A DNA stretch of 64,000 bases from Paraburkholderia sp. IMGN_8. GTDB taxonomy: Bacteria; Pseudomonadota; Gammaproteobacteria; Burkholderiales; Burkholderiaceae. Shown one piece after another: positions 1 to 8,483 of the stretch. Under the pieces are notes generated by a model. That model did no database searches. It saw only the letters and a list, made by a program, of their open reading frames with translations, and had not been told where the DNA came from. Where the stretch lies: contig NZ_CP150900.1 in assembly GCF_038050405.1 (NCBI RefSeq), positions 4,600,178 to 4,664,177 on the forward strand. Direction: 5' to 3'. The translations under genes were made by a program, and so were the position numbers. The stretch's first letter is position 1. Every line of letters starts with the position of its first letter.

Positions 1-167
1 CGGTTCAAGCCAAGATGATGATGTTCATGCCGATCGCGTTCTCGGTCATGTTCTTCTTCTTCCCGGCGGGTCTGGTGCTGTACTACGTCGTGAACAACGT
101 GTTGTCGATCGCCCAGCAGTACTACATCACGCGGATGATGGGCCAGTCGAAGACGAAACCGGCCTGA
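1..167 (+). CDS. yidC: Membrane protein insertase YidC, C-terminal end (partial)
   Basis: Only the last 54 codons are present; the frame starts at base 3 and stops at TGA 165-167. The peptide has the hydrophobic run [17 protein letters not shown] followed by [14 protein letters not shown], the typical last membrane segment and tail of YidC/Oxa1 insertases. YidC inserts and folds inner-membrane proteins, alone or with SecYEG. Its position just before mnmE matches the conserved rpmH-rnpA-yidC-mnmE run. A rho-independent terminator follows about 90 bases later. Confidence 0.93.
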   Translation, partial: VQAKMMMFMPIAFSVMFFFFPAGLVLYYVVNNVLSIAQQYYITRMMGQSKTKPA

Positions 168-254
168 TTGATGTTGGCCGCTGGCGGCGGCAGCGAGCGT
201 GACTGACGCAAGCCGAAGCCAACTGAAGCCAGCAGAAAAACCAGCAGTAAAAAA

Positions 255-286
255 GCCGCCCGGTTTGCGCCGGGCGGCTTTTTTAT
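255..286 (+). terminator. Rho-independent terminator after yidC
   Basis: A perfect 9-bp stem (GCCGCCCGG 255-263 with CCGGGCGGC 270-278), a 6-base loop and a T-run at 279-284. A run of A precedes the stem, so it may also end minus-strand transcripts from the helix-turn-helix gene, whose stop codon touches the T-run. Confidence 0.9.
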
Positions 287-723
287 TGGGCGTCAGGTTC
301 GCCGTCTATCGGCTGGTCAGTGCCGCCATATAATTCGGTGATCATTTCTTCGACCAGGTTTCGCTGACGCGGCGACAAGCCCTCAAGCCTCGAAGCGAGT
401 TCAATCGTTTCAGGCGACGGCGGATATTTCTCGCCGCGCGCAAGCGGTTTGATCTTGCCGGCGGGAGGTGGCCCGTAATGCAGCCAATGAACGTCCTTTT
501 GCAGCCAGGTGGCCAAAACCTGCAGCTTGTCGGGCATCGGAATCGTCGTACCTGCAAGCCATTTGTGGGCGGTTTGCGGAGAGACGGCGGGACCCTTGCT
601 ATAGAGCAGATTGAATTTTTTGGCTAAATCGGTCCCCCCCTTAATATCCTTGGGGAGTGAGTCTTTGAGCCGTTTAGCGAAAGCGGCTTTTTCTTTGGAG
701 GTCGGCATGGCCCGATTGTGCAA
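283..723 (-). CDS. Helix-turn-helix DNA-binding regulator (Cro/CI-like)
   Basis: A 146-residue protein; an alternative start is the Met at codon 6 (position 708). Residues about 15-75 look like a divergent Cro/CI helix-turn-helix: LAKKFNLLY, then SPQTAHKWLAG as the likely recognition helix, then PMPDKLQVLATWLQ. A linker and a C-terminal helix (SPRQRNLVEEMITELYG) follow, possibly for dimerisation. It is divergent from mnmE, with about 330 bases between the genes. An inverted repeat at 776-797 could be its own operator. The DNA-binding call is a fold-level inference; the target genes are unknown. Confidence 0.7.
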   Translation of the reverse strand: MHNRAMPTSKEKAAFAKRLKDSLPKDIKGGTDLAKKFNLLYSKGPAVSPQTAHKWLAGTTIPMPDKLQVLATWLQKDVHWLHYGPPPAGKIKPLARGEKYPPSPETIELASRLEGLSPRQRNLVEEMITELYGGTDQPIDGEPDAQ

Positions 724-775
724 TTCAGCGCATAATCAGTGGACAACCATTCACGCTATGTTTTAACGTAAATAA

Positions 776-797
776 GCTATTTTTAGCCTGAAATAGC
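776..797. promoter_or_regulatory. Inverted repeat, candidate operator between the HTH gene and mnmE
   Basis: GCTATTT (776-782) and AAATAGC (791-797) form a perfect 7-bp inverted repeat with an 8-base spacer. It sits in an AT-rich patch about 55 bases upstream of the HTH gene start. The 724-1055 gap holds no gene that I can support; it carries this patch and the mnmE leader. An autoregulatory operator is an inference from spacing and symmetry. Confidence 0.35.
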
Positions 798-1055
798 CAT
801 CGAATAACGCGTTTCGCGATTTCGTCGAATATCGCTTTTTCCTTCTGCGGCTTGGGCTTCAGCGGCTCATCGGCGTCGATGCGTCGTAAGCGTGTCTTAA
901 CTCATCTTAGCCTGTTCGAGATAAATCCTTATTTGTCTGATGAGCGACGCGGAGCTTTAAGAATCCTTGCCGTCGAAGGGACGAGTGAGTGCCCGCGTTA
1001 CAATGCCCAGCGCCCGCAGGTGGGCGCTTCAATCTCCTCTGACAGCCTCCTTCCC

Positions 1056-2456
1056 ATGCTCACCACCGATTCCGATCCGATCGTCGCCATTGCTACCGCG
1101 CCTGGCCGAGGCGGTATCGGGGTCGTGCGGATTTCGTTTGGCCGCGTGGGCGAAACAGCGGCCCAGCCGCTCATGCAAGCGCTCACCGGGCAGGCGCTCG
1201 CACCGCGCCACGCCAGCTACGTGCCGTTCCTCGACGACAGCGGCAACGCCCTCGACCGTGGGATCGCGCTGTACTTTCCCGCGCCGCATTCATATACCGG
1301 CGAGCACGTGCTCGAATTGCAAGGCCACGGCGGTCCGGTGGTGCTGCAACTGGTCTTGCAGCGCTGCATCGACGCCGGCCAGGCGTTCGGTCTGCGTTTG
1401 GCCGAGCCGGGCGAGTTCACGCGTCGCGCGTTTCTTAACGACAAGCTGGATCTGGCGCAGGCCGAAGCCGTTGCCGATCTGATCGAAGCCAGCACCGAGG
1501 CCGCCGCGCGCTCGGCGGGACGCTCGCTCGACGGCGCGTTTTCGCGCGACATTCACGCACTCGTCGAAGAGGTGATCACGCTGCGGATGCTGGTCGAAGC
1601 GACGCTCGACTTCCCGGAAGAAGAAATCGATTTCCTCGAAGCCGCCGACGCCCGCGGCAAGCTCACGCGAATTCGCGAACGGCTCGCGCACGTGCTGAGC
1701 GAAGCGCGGCAAGGCGCGTTGCTGCGAGAGGGTTTGTCGGTGGTGCTCGCGGGGCAGCCGAACGTCGGTAAGTCGTCGCTGCTGAACGCACTGGCTGGCG
1801 CGGAACTGGCCATCGTCACGCCGATCGCCGGCACGACGCGCGACAAGGTTGCGCAGACCATCCAGATCGAAGGCATTCCGCTGCATGTGATCGACACCGC
1901 CGGCCTGCGCGATACCGAGGACGAAGTCGAGAAAATCGGCATTGCACGCACATGGAATGAGATCGAACGTGCGGACGTGGTGTTGCATCTGCTCGATGCA
2001 AGAACCGGCATGACCGCCGAAGACGGGACGATCGCAGGCCGCTTTCCGAGCGGTGTGCCGGTGGTGCGGGTGCTGAACAAAACCGATCTGACCGGCCTCG
2101 CGCCAGAAGTGAAATCGCTCGCCGCGGCCACGGACATCGATCTGAGCGAGGTACGCCTGTCAGCGAAACAAGGCGACGGCGTCGCGCTGCTGCGCGGAGA
2201 ATTACTGCGGATCGCCGGCTGGCAAGCCGGCGCGGAGAGCGTCTATCTCGCGCGCGAACGGCATCTGATTGCGCTGCGCGCGGCACAGGAGCATCTGGCG
2301 ACGGCGGCCGCGCACGCCGATCAGAACTCGCAGGCGCTGGATCTGTTCGCCGAAGAACTGCGTCTCGCACAAGACCAGTTGAACTCGATCACCGGCGAAT
2401 TCAGTTCGGATGACCTGCTCGGAGTGATTTTTAGCAGGTTCTGTATCGGCAAGTAA
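1056..2456 (+). CDS. mnmE: tRNA uridine-5-carboxymethylaminomethyl(34) synthesis GTPase MnmE
   Basis: 466 residues. I chose the ATG at 1056 because the protein then begins [19 protein letters not shown], the conserved MnmE N-terminus; the frame is open further upstream but without family resemblance. The N-terminal domain binds a folate one-carbon donor. The G domain has the P-loop [11 protein letters not shown], a DTAGLRD motif and NKTD. The C-terminus is FCIGK, with the cysteine and terminal GK typical of the family. With MnmG it modifies U34 of certain tRNAs. The last dozen codons (GGA, AGC, AGG, TGT, TAA) differ in style from the rest of the gene, and an integrase element starts here. mnmC, a later enzyme of the same pathway, lies at 59.6 kb. 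Confidence 0.97.
   Translation: MLTTDSDPIVAIATAPGRGGIGVVRISFGRVGETAAQPLMQALTGQALAPRHASYVPFLDDSGNALDRGIALYFPAPHSYTGEHVLELQGHGGPVVLQLVLQRCIDAGQAFGLRLAEPGEFTRRAFLNDKLDLAQAEAVADLIEASTEAAARSAGRSLDGAFSRDIHALVEEVITLRMLVEATLDFPEEEIDFLEAADARGKLTRIRERLAHVLSEARQGALLREGLSVVLAGQPNVGKSSLLNALAGAELAIVTPIAGTTRDKVAQTIQIEGIPLHVIDTAGLRDTEDEVEKIGIARTWNEIERADVVLHLLDARTGMTAEDGTIAGRFPSGVPVVRVLNKTDLTGLAPEVKSLAAATDIDLSEVRLSAKQGDGVALLRGELLRIAGWQAGAESVYLARERHLIALRAAQEHLATAAAHADQNSQALDLFAEELRLAQDQLNSITGEFSSDDLLGVIFSRFCIGK
2425..2447 (+). repeat. Attachment-site-like repeat, left copy (inside mnmE 3' end)
   Basis: TGATTTTT, two bases, CAGGTTCTG, one base, ATC. The same blocks recur at 3959-3982 with a 3-base spacer. The mnmE (thdF/trmE) 3' end is an established integration target, for example of Salmonella genomic island 1, so a left att site is plausible. 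The right copy does not reconstitute the mnmE tail, so it is not a clean attR. Confidence 0.45.
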
Positions 2457-2569
2457 ACGGTTTCCGGAATTTTCATGAAAAGCCTTGGCAGTACTGCAAT
2501 ACAAACCTCATTTCGCACCCCGTCTGAAAACGTATTGGCCATCTCCGTTGACCCAAAACTGCGCAAATC

Positions 2570-2580
2570 TTTGGTACACA
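2570..2580 (+). repeat. Candidate integrase arm-type site, left
   Basis: TTTGGTACACA, identical to 3903-3913. It lies 50 bases before the integrase start and overlaps a possible promoter: TTGGTA at 2571-2576, then a 17-base spacer and TTAAAA. Integrase binding here could therefore repress its own gene. This is an inference. Confidence 0.4.
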
Positions 2581-2630
2581 GAGGGTACGCGGTTTAAAAT
2601 CGCCACTGTCCGTGGATCAACGATTCGAAA

Positions 2631-3845
2631 ATGCCAAGACTAGCCGCTCCCCTAACCGAAGCCCAGATACGTGCACTAGAACCGCGCGAGACCCGATACT
2701 CCGTGGCAGACGGCAACGGCCTCGTGATCGAAGTCATGACGACCGGAACAAAGGTCTGGCGCTTCCGCTATTCGCTGAACGGCAAGCGGCAGCCTCTCGC
2801 TACGATCGGCGACTACAGAATGATCTCGCTGCGGGTCGCGCGCGCGAAGGCGCAGAAGTATGCCGAGATGGTCGCAAGCGGTATCTCACCCGTTGCCACG
2901 GCACGCAGGGACCGCGGTGCGGAAGGAAAGGCAGATGTTCTGCGGGAGGGGGCAGAGCTTTATCTCGCGACGGAGATGGCCGGCAAGTCGAAAGAATATC
3001 GGCGTACAACGCGGCGAGCGCTGGAAAAGGACGTCTTGCCGACCATCGGCACCAAGCCGATAAAAGCCGTGACTGCCGACGACATCCTCGCGATATGCGA
3101 CAGGATCAAAGGCCGTGGCTCGCCCAAAATGGCGCTGCACACGCGCAACGTGGTGAAGCGGCTCTATGAGTATCTGATCGCTCGACAACTCGCGACGACA
3201 AACCCGGCGCAGATCATTCCGGCTCGCTCGATAGCAACATCGGACAGTCGCACTCGCGTTCTCTCCCCAGACGAAATCGGCTCGATGCTCCGATCGATTT
3301 ACGCATCGAGTATCCGACGACCGTTGAAGTTAGCGCTACACCTGCTGGTGCTGACGATGGTTCGGAAATCCGAACTCGTCGAGTCGACATGGTCCGAATT
3401 CGACCTGGACGCCGCGCTATGGAAGATTCCGGCCGCACGAATGAGGCAAGACCGGGATCATGACGTGTATCTCCCGCACCAGGCGGTTGCGATGCTTCGA
3501 GAGCTGCGCGGCAGCATGACGAGTCGGAATTTCGTATTCCCGACCGTGAGGGGCAACGACCGTCCCATCGCGAAGAGCACCCTTAATCAAGCCGTCAAGG
3601 CACTCGGGCTCGACGTGGAACATTTCGTCTTGCATGACTTTCGGCGCACCGCATCGACGCACTTGCGCGAGATGGGGCAGCCTTCAGACGCGATCGAAAA
3701 GACTTTGGCGCGTGCGATCAAGGACACTGAGCGTGTCAACGGTGAGGAGGATGCCGCCGAACGGCGCCGGACCTTGCAGCTTTGGGCAGACTTCGTCGAT
3801 ACCCAGATCCAGGACGGCCGAAAAGTAGGAATCGACCCGTTCTGA
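2631..3845 (+). CDS. Tyrosine-type site-specific integrase (P4-like, DUF4102 N-terminus)
   Basis: 404 residues. The N-terminus (LTEAQIRALEPRETRYSV, then GNGLVIEVMTTGTKVWRFRY) is the arm-binding domain of P4-family island integrases. A core-binding domain follows at about 100-190. The catalytic domain carries the first arginine in LTMVRKSELVESTW, then HDFRRTASTHL (His and Arg of the HxxR box). The terminal part is shortened or divergent: a clear Tyr nucleophile in the usual LAHxxxxxxxxxY context is not evident near FVDTQIQDG, so activity is uncertain. It lies directly downstream of mnmE in the same direction, as expected for an island that uses the mnmE 3' end as attB. Confidence 0.88.
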   Translation: MPRLAAPLTEAQIRALEPRETRYSVADGNGLVIEVMTTGTKVWRFRYSLNGKRQPLATIGDYRMISLRVARAKAQKYAEMVASGISPVATARRDRGAEGKADVLREGAELYLATEMAGKSKEYRRTTRRALEKDVLPTIGTKPIKAVTADDILAICDRIKGRGSPKMALHTRNVVKRLYEYLIARQLATTNPAQIIPARSIATSDSRTRVLSPDEIGSMLRSIYASSIRRPLKLALHLLVLTMVRKSELVESTWSEFDLDAALWKIPAARMRQDRDHDVYLPHQAVAMLRELRGSMTSRNFVFPTVRGNDRPIAKSTLNQAVKALGLDVEHFVLHDFRRTASTHLREMGQPSDAIEKTLARAIKDTERVNGEEDAAERRRTLQLWADFVDTQIQDGRKVGIDPF

Positions 3846-3902
3846 GGGCCTCGTGCCGGCTTGGCATTGCCCGCCTTACAGAAGGTAGTTCTCGTGCGGT
3901 TG

Positions 3903-3913
3903 TTTGGTACACA
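3903..3913 (+). repeat. Candidate integrase arm-type site, right
   Basis: A second exact copy of TTTGGTACACA, 58 bases after the integrase stop codon. The pair brackets the gene. The stretch from here to 3966 is AT-rich. Confidence 0.4.
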
Positions 3914-3958
3914 ACGCTAGACAATACATACACAAACTACTGTATATAAATGAAAAAT

Positions 3959-3982
3959 TGATTTTTCACCAGGTTCTGCATC
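3959..3982 (+). repeat. Attachment-site-like repeat, right copy
   Basis: TGATTTTT (3959-3966), three bases, CAGGTTCTG (3970-3978), one base, ATC. It matches the block in mnmE at 2425-2447 except for one extra base and one substitution. The DNA after it does not encode the MnmE tail. Confidence 0.45.
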
Positions 3983-4093
3983 TCAGGACAACAGTCACGT
4001 TTGACTTTCTCCGCCGCCATCTCACAACGCCCTTTTCTCCCGCCGCCCATCGCCTACACTGAAGCATTGGCGCAACCCGATACGGAGGCTCCC

Positions 4094-4255
4094 ATGTCTG
4101 AATCGTTGATGGCTTATTTGCTGGGACCCCTGGTGATGCTGGTGGTCGGCGTTGCGATCTGGGCTGCGTCGCACTATAGCCACAAGACAAAGCCGGAGCG
4201 CCTCGAGCGCTGGCTCGATACGCACTACGCGGAATGGTTGCATCACAAACACTGA
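4094..4255 (+). CDS. Small single-pass membrane protein (53 aa)
   Basis: The ATG at 4094 is set by a good GGAGG at 4084-4088; the frame is open further upstream without a ribosome site. The protein is MSESLMAYLLGPLVMLVVG and onward: one hydrophobic segment at residues 6-25 followed by a basic tail rich in His and Trp. A strong terminator lies 20 bases after the stop, supporting a real short transcript. Function unknown. Confidence 0.65.
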   Translation: MSESLMAYLLGPLVMLVVGVAIWAASHYSHKTKPERLERWLDTHYAEWLHHKH

Positions 4256-4274
4256 GCGACGCGGGAAATGAAAA

Positions 4275-4300
4275 GGCCGTCGCGCGCTGCGACGGCCTTT
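4275..4300 (+). terminator. Rho-independent terminator
   Basis: GGCCGTCGC (4275-4283), loop GCGCT, GCGACGGCC (4289-4297), then TTT. A-rich DNA precedes the stem, so weak bidirectional activity is possible, which would also serve the convergent gene ending at 4350. Confidence 0.8.
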
Positions 4301-4349
4301 CTGTGTAGCGCGCAAGCATCAGCGGCGCGCGCCAACTCGCACCACCTGC

Positions 4350-4676
4350 TTACCACCCCGGCTGAGGCTGCTGCGGATAGCCGTAATACCGTCCGGGTGG
4401 CGGCGCATCGCACGCGACGTACGCGCGCTGGTACTGGTCATAGCAGTATCCCGGCGGCGGACCCGCGTAGACCGGAGCCGGCTGATACACCGGTTGTGCG
4501 TACACAGGCTGGTAAGCAACCACAGGCGCCGGATTCAGAGCGGACGTCACCACCGCGCCGAGCAGCGCACCGCCGATCAGCGCGCCGACCACATCGCCGC
4601 CATTGCCATGAGCCGACGCTTGCCCCGCCACGCTCAGACTTCCGACCATCAACAACGCCACTGCAATCTTTTTCAT
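4350..4676 (-). CDS. Secreted Pro/Tyr-rich protein with glycine-rich segment
   Basis: 108 residues from the ATG at 4676, preceded by GGGAG on the minus strand. A clear signal peptide (MKKIAVALLMVGSLSVAGQ, cleavage likely after ASA) is followed by a glycine-zipper-like GGDVVGALIGGALLGAVV. The rest is a Pro/Tyr/Gln-rich tail with repeated PVY and PPP units, like PXPV-repeat proteins common in Burkholderia. Periplasmic or envelope-associated; role unknown. It is divergent from the wsp operon. Confidence 0.72.
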   Translation of the reverse strand: MKKIAVALLMVGSLSVAGQASAHGNGGDVVGALIGGALLGAVVTSALNPAPVVAYQPVYAQPVYQPAPVYAGPPPGYCYDQYQRAYVACDAPPPGRYYGYPQQPQPGW

Positions 4677-4975
4677 GTCTGACTCCCGCCGTTTAGGCAT
4701 GGAACAGATTGTGTATGGCGTGCGTGGAAATAGATGCTGCAAGTGGTAACGGGGGATTACCGGTGTAATGTCGGAGCCCGCCCCTCAAAGCCTTGCTGCT
4801 GCAGCGGCAAGCCCCACCCAAAACCACCTCCACTCCTCCGATCATTGTAGAATTCGCCGCATAACCCGTCAGAAAAATCTGACGAATGCAAAGCTTTCCG
4901 ACCCTACGATTCCGCTGACAAATCAGCGCCGACAAGCGGGCGTCGAGATGAAGCCAAAACGTAAGGGGCGTGCGC
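4677..4975. other. Intergenic region upstream of wspA
   Basis: No gene supported. It holds an A-looped hairpin at 4867-4884 (CGTCAGA, AAAA, TCTGACG) about 90 bases before wspA and should contain the divergent promoters. I could not identify a convincing -35/-10 pair. Confidence 0.4.
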
Positions 4976-6601
4976 GTGAAACAATGGACCATCCGGCAAC
5001 GGATTCTGTGCAGCTTCGGCATCGTGTTGATCGTGATGCTGGCGATGGCAATCGTCACCTTCGAACAACTCGGCGGCATCGACCGCGACGCGAAGAGTCA
5101 GCAGCTGGACTCCATGCCCGGCCTCTACATCTCGACCGCGATGCGCTCCGCGTGGCTGGAGAACTACACCGTCACGCAGCGCCTCCTCTATGTGGATGAG
5201 GATCCGGACTCGGTCAAACGCGACACCACGCGCCTGACCGAAACCCAGCAGACGCTTCAGAAGCTCCTCAACGACTACAGCGCCACCATCTTCCGCCAGA
5301 ACGACCGCGATCTTTTCAACGATTTCCGGCAGCAGCAGACGCAGTACCTGTCCATCGAGACATCGCTGACGAACACGCTGCCGGGTTCGAAAGAGAACGC
5401 CGCGCACATCTTCACCACGCAACTCACGCCGGTTTGGGAAAACGGCCGGGTGGCAGTAAGCAAGATCGTTGACGACAACAAGAGCGCCGCCGACGAATCC
5501 TCCGAGAGCATCCGCAAGTCGGTCGAAACCACCCGCATCGTGCTGCTCGTCATGCTGCTGATCGCCGCGGTCGCCGCCGTGCTGGCCGGTTACTGGCTGC
5601 TGCGCGCGGTCACCACGCCGATGGCCAAGGTGCTGCAAGTCGTCGACATCATGCGCACCGGCGATCTCACGCAACGTCTGCAACTGAACCGCGCTGATGA
5701 AATCGGCGCGCTCGAAGCCGGCTTCAACCGGATGACCGACGAGCTGACCGCGCTGGTCGGCCAGGCGCAGAAGTCGGCGGTGCAGGTCACCACCTCGGTC
5801 ACGGAAATCGCCGCGACATCGCGCGAGCAGCAAGCCACGGCGAACGAAACCGCCGCGACCACGACCGAGATCGGCGCGACCTCGCGCGAAATCTTCGCGA
5901 CCTCACGTGATCTGCTGCGCACGATGAACGAAGTCTCCGAAGTCGCCGGCCAATCGGCGGCGCTCGCGGGCACCGGCCACGCCGGCCTGACGCGCATGGA
6001 AGAAACCATGCGCCTCGTGATGGAAGCGGCCGGCTCGGTCAACGCGAAGCTCGCGATCCTCAACGAGAAGGCCAGCAACATCAACCAGGTCGTCGCCACC
6101 ATCACCAAGGTCGCGGACCAGACCAACCTGCTCTCGCTGAACGCGGCGATCGAAGCGGAAAAAGCCGGCGAATATGGCCGCGGCTTCGCGGTCGTGGCGA
6201 CGGAAATTCGCCGCCTCGCCGATCAGACGGCGGTGGCGACCTACGACATCGAACAGATGGTCAAGGAGATCCAGTCAGCGGTGGCCGCGGGCGTGATGGG
6301 CATGGACAAGTTCTCCGAAGAAGTGCGGCGCGGCATGCTCGACGTGCAGAACGTCGGCGGCCATCTTACGCAGATCATCCAGCAGGTGCAGGCGCTCGCG
6401 CCGCGCTTCTCGATGGTCAACGAAGGCATGCAGACGCAAGCCACCGGCGCCGAGCAGATCACCCAGGCGCTGACGCAGCTGTCGGAGGCCGCGCAGCAAA
6501 CGGCCGAATCGTTGCGCCAGTCGACCCAGGCCATCGACGATCTGACGCACGTCGCCAATAGTCTGCGCACCGGCGTATCGCGCTTCAAGGTGACGGCCTG
6601 A
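4976..6601 (+). CDS. wspA: Methyl-accepting chemoreceptor WspA
   Basis: 541 residues using the GTG at 4976, which lies 7 bases after AAGGGG; the GTG at 4970 is too close to that site. Order: N-terminal membrane segment (about 8-28), periplasmic four-helix-type sensor (about 30-185), second membrane segment (about 186-208), HAMP, then a long coiled-coil signalling domain. The tip reads VADQTNLLSLNAAIEAEKAG, the conserved receptor hairpin; WspA-type receptors respond to surface contact. It is first in a seven-gene set that matches wspABCDEFR of Pseudomonas in order. Confidence 0.92.
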   Translation: MKQWTIRQRILCSFGIVLIVMLAMAIVTFEQLGGIDRDAKSQQLDSMPGLYISTAMRSAWLENYTVTQRLLYVDEDPDSVKRDTTRLTETQQTLQKLLNDYSATIFRQNDRDLFNDFRQQQTQYLSIETSLTNTLPGSKENAAHIFTTQLTPVWENGRVAVSKIVDDNKSAADESSESIRKSVETTRIVLLVMLLIAAVAAVLAGYWLLRAVTTPMAKVLQVVDIMRTGDLTQRLQLNRADEIGALEAGFNRMTDELTALVGQAQKSAVQVTTSVTEIAATSREQQATANETAATTTEIGATSREIFATSRDLLRTMNEVSEVAGQSAALAGTGHAGLTRMEETMRLVMEAAGSVNAKLAILNEKASNINQVVATITKVADQTNLLSLNAAIEAEKAGEYGRGFAVVATEIRRLADQTAVATYDIEQMVKEIQSAVAAGVMGMDKFSEEVRRGMLDVQNVGGHLTQIIQQVQALAPRFSMVNEGMQTQATGAEQITQALTQLSEAAQQTAESLRQSTQAIDDLTHVANSLRTGVSRFKVTA

Positions 6602-6648
6602 CGCGCCGCGGCGGGCTCACTGAAACACATACCCGCGCCCACACGCCG

Positions 6649-7110
6649 ATGCTCTTCATCCTCTTCACGCTCGATAGCGAACGCTATGTGATCGACGCGA
6701 CGCAGGTGGAGCGTCTGATGCCACTCGCCCCCCAACCGCCGAAGACGATTCCCGGCGCGCCGCCGTGGGTCGCGGGCGTGCTCGATCACGAAGGCGCGCC
6801 GCTGCCGGTGATCGACTTGCCGGCGCTCGCGCTCGGCCGCCCCGCCGCCCAGTTGATGTCGACCCGCGTCGTGCTGGTGCGCTATCCGCACGCGGGCACG
6901 GTGCGCCTGCTCGCGCTGCTGCTCGAAGGCGCGACGCGCACGATCCGGCTCGAAGCCGATGCGTTCCAGGACACCGGCATCGACACGCCGCACGCGCGCT
7001 ATCTCGGCCCCGTCGCGCGCGAAGCGGGCGGTCTGGTGCAGTGGATTCGCGTCGAGCATCTGCTGCCCGACGATGTAAAAGCGCTGCTGTTTCCCGAGGC
7101 GCACGCATGA
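6649..7110 (+). CDS. wspB: CheW-type coupling protein WspB
   Basis: 153 residues forming a single CheW domain: FTLDSERYVIDATQVERLM at the start, then PWVAGVLDHEGAPLPVIDL, the standard CheW beta-barrel core. It links receptor WspA to the histidine kinase WspE. Its TGA overlaps the ATG of wspC in an ATGA junction, implying translational coupling. Confidence 0.9.
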   Translation: MLFILFTLDSERYVIDATQVERLMPLAPQPPKTIPGAPPWVAGVLDHEGAPLPVIDLPALALGRPAAQLMSTRVVLVRYPHAGTVRLLALLLEGATRTIRLEADAFQDTGIDTPHARYLGPVAREAGGLVQWIRVEHLLPDDVKALLFPEAHA

Positions 7111-8483
7111 ACGCGCATCATCAGAACGCGCCGCTCTATCGGCGCTTCGCGGATCTGCTGCATCGAACCATCGGGCTCGACGCGGCGTCGGTCGGTCATA
7201 GCGCGATCGAGCGCGCGGTCGATCTGCACGCCGCCGCCTGGTGCGCGGACGGTCACGCCGACGCCACGCTCGACGACTACTGGGACGCGGCGCAGGCGTC
7301 GCCCGCGATGGTGCAGGCGCTGGTCGAAACGGTCGTCGTGCCGGAGACCTGGTTCTATCGCGACGCCGACGCGTTCAAGGCGCTCGCGCGGCTCGCGCAT
7401 GAACGCCTGTATCAGCGCGGCACGGCGATGCCGCTGCGCATCCTGAGCCTGCCGTGCTCGACCGGAGAAGAGCCTTACACGATCGCGATGACGCTGCTCG
7501 ACGCGGGCATCGACGCCGCGCACATGCGCATCGACGCGATGGATATCAGCGAACGTTCGCTCGCCCTCGCGCAGCATGCCGTGTACGGCCGCAATTCGTT
7601 TCGCGGCAACGCATTCCCGTTTCGCGACGCCCATTTCACGCGCACCGAGGACGGCTGGCGTCTCGCACCGCGCATCGTCGAAGCCGTGCGGTTTTCGCGC
7701 GCGAATCTGATGCAACTCGATGCATCGGCGCTCGGCGTCTACGATTTCGTGTTCTGCCGCAACGTGCTGATTTACTTCGATCGCGAAGCACAGCAAACGG
7801 CGTTGCAAGCGCTCGACAGCGTGCTCGCCGAAAACGGCACGCTGTTCGTCGGGCCGTCCGAAACCGGGCTGTTGATGCGCTACGGCATGCAGTCCGCGAA
7901 GATTCCGTTGGCGTTTGCATTCCATCGCGCCGCGGCCGCTGAAGCGCAGCGCGACGCGCGACACACCGCGCCGCTCGCCACCGCCGCGGCTCTTGCCATG
8001 ACGCATTCGTTCGTACCCGCGCTTGCGCCGGTGCAAGTGTTCTCCGCACAGCCTTTCGCGTGGCCCGATCCGGTTGCACGCACGCCGTTCAATGGCGTTG
8101 CGCTGCAAACGCCGAAGCCGTCAAAAACCGTCCCACCGCCACCCGATCACGCACCGCCCACCACCACCGCACACGACACGTTGCAAGCCGCGCGCGCGTT
8201 GGCGGATGCCGGCCGCCTCACCGAAGCCGCCCATGCGATCACCGCGTATCTCGAACACCATGCACCACACGCCGACGCGTTCTATCTGCTCGGCGTCCTC
8301 GCCGACGCCGGCGGCGACATGAACCAGGCGCGCGGCCACTATCGCAAGGCGCTGTACCTCGATCCGCAGCACGCGGAAGCATTGGCGCATCTGGCGACGC
8401 TGCTCGAACTCGAAGGCGACCGCGCCGGCGCGCGTCTGCTGATGCAACGCGCGTCGCGCGCCCAAGGAGCGCAACGTGGCTGA
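7107..8483 (+). CDS. wspC: CheR-type methyltransferase WspC with TPR tail
   Basis: 458 residues from the ATG at 7107, inside the ATGA overlap. Residues about 1-270 form the CheR fold: ILSLPCSTGEEPYTIAM is the SAM-binding motif, and CRNVLIYFDREAQ is also conserved. A Pro/Ala/Thr-rich linker (about 290-350) and a C-terminal TPR-like helical repeat (ALADAGRLTEAAHAI, then DAFYLLGVLADAGGDMNQA) follow. The CheR-plus-TPR layout is the hallmark of WspC. It methylates glutamates of WspA, opposing WspF. Confidence 0.92.
   Translation: MNAHHQNAPLYRRFADLLHRTIGLDAASVGHSAIERAVDLHAAAWCADGHADATLDDYWDAAQASPAMVQALVETVVVPETWFYRDADAFKALARLAHERLYQRGTAMPLRILSLPCSTGEEPYTIAMTLLDAGIDAAHMRIDAMDISERSLALAQHAVYGRNSFRGNAFPFRDAHFTRTEDGWRLAPRIVEAVRFSRANLMQLDASALGVYDFVFCRNVLIYFDREAQQTALQALDSVLAENGTLFVGPSETGLLMRYGMQSAKIPLAFAFHRAAAAEAQRDARHTAPLATAAALAMTHSFVPALAPVQVFSAQPFAWPDPVARTPFNGVALQTPKPSKTVPPPPDHAPPTTTAHDTLQAARALADAGRLTEAAHAITAYLEHHAPHADAFYLLGVLADAGGDMNQARGHYRKALYLDPQHAEALAHLATLLELEGDRAGARLLMQRASRAQGAQRG

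Larger units (their letters stand above)
2425..3982. mobile_element. Minimal or remnant integrative element at the 3' end of mnmE
   Basis: About 1.5 kb between two att-like repeats (2425-2447, 3959-3982). It holds a single complete tyrosine integrase gene and two 11-bp direct copies of TTTGGTACACA (2570-2580, 3903-3913), which look like integrase arm-binding sites. Flanking DNA is AT-richer than the neighbouring genes. No cargo is left, so it is either a decayed island or a minimal element. Boundaries are inferred. Confidence 0.55.

Noticed and set aside
4268..4696. 142-codon plus-strand ORF opposite the Pro/Tyr-rich secreted protein
   Set aside because: The minus-strand reading has a signal peptide and ribosome site; the plus frame is Arg/Ala/Pro-rich noise.
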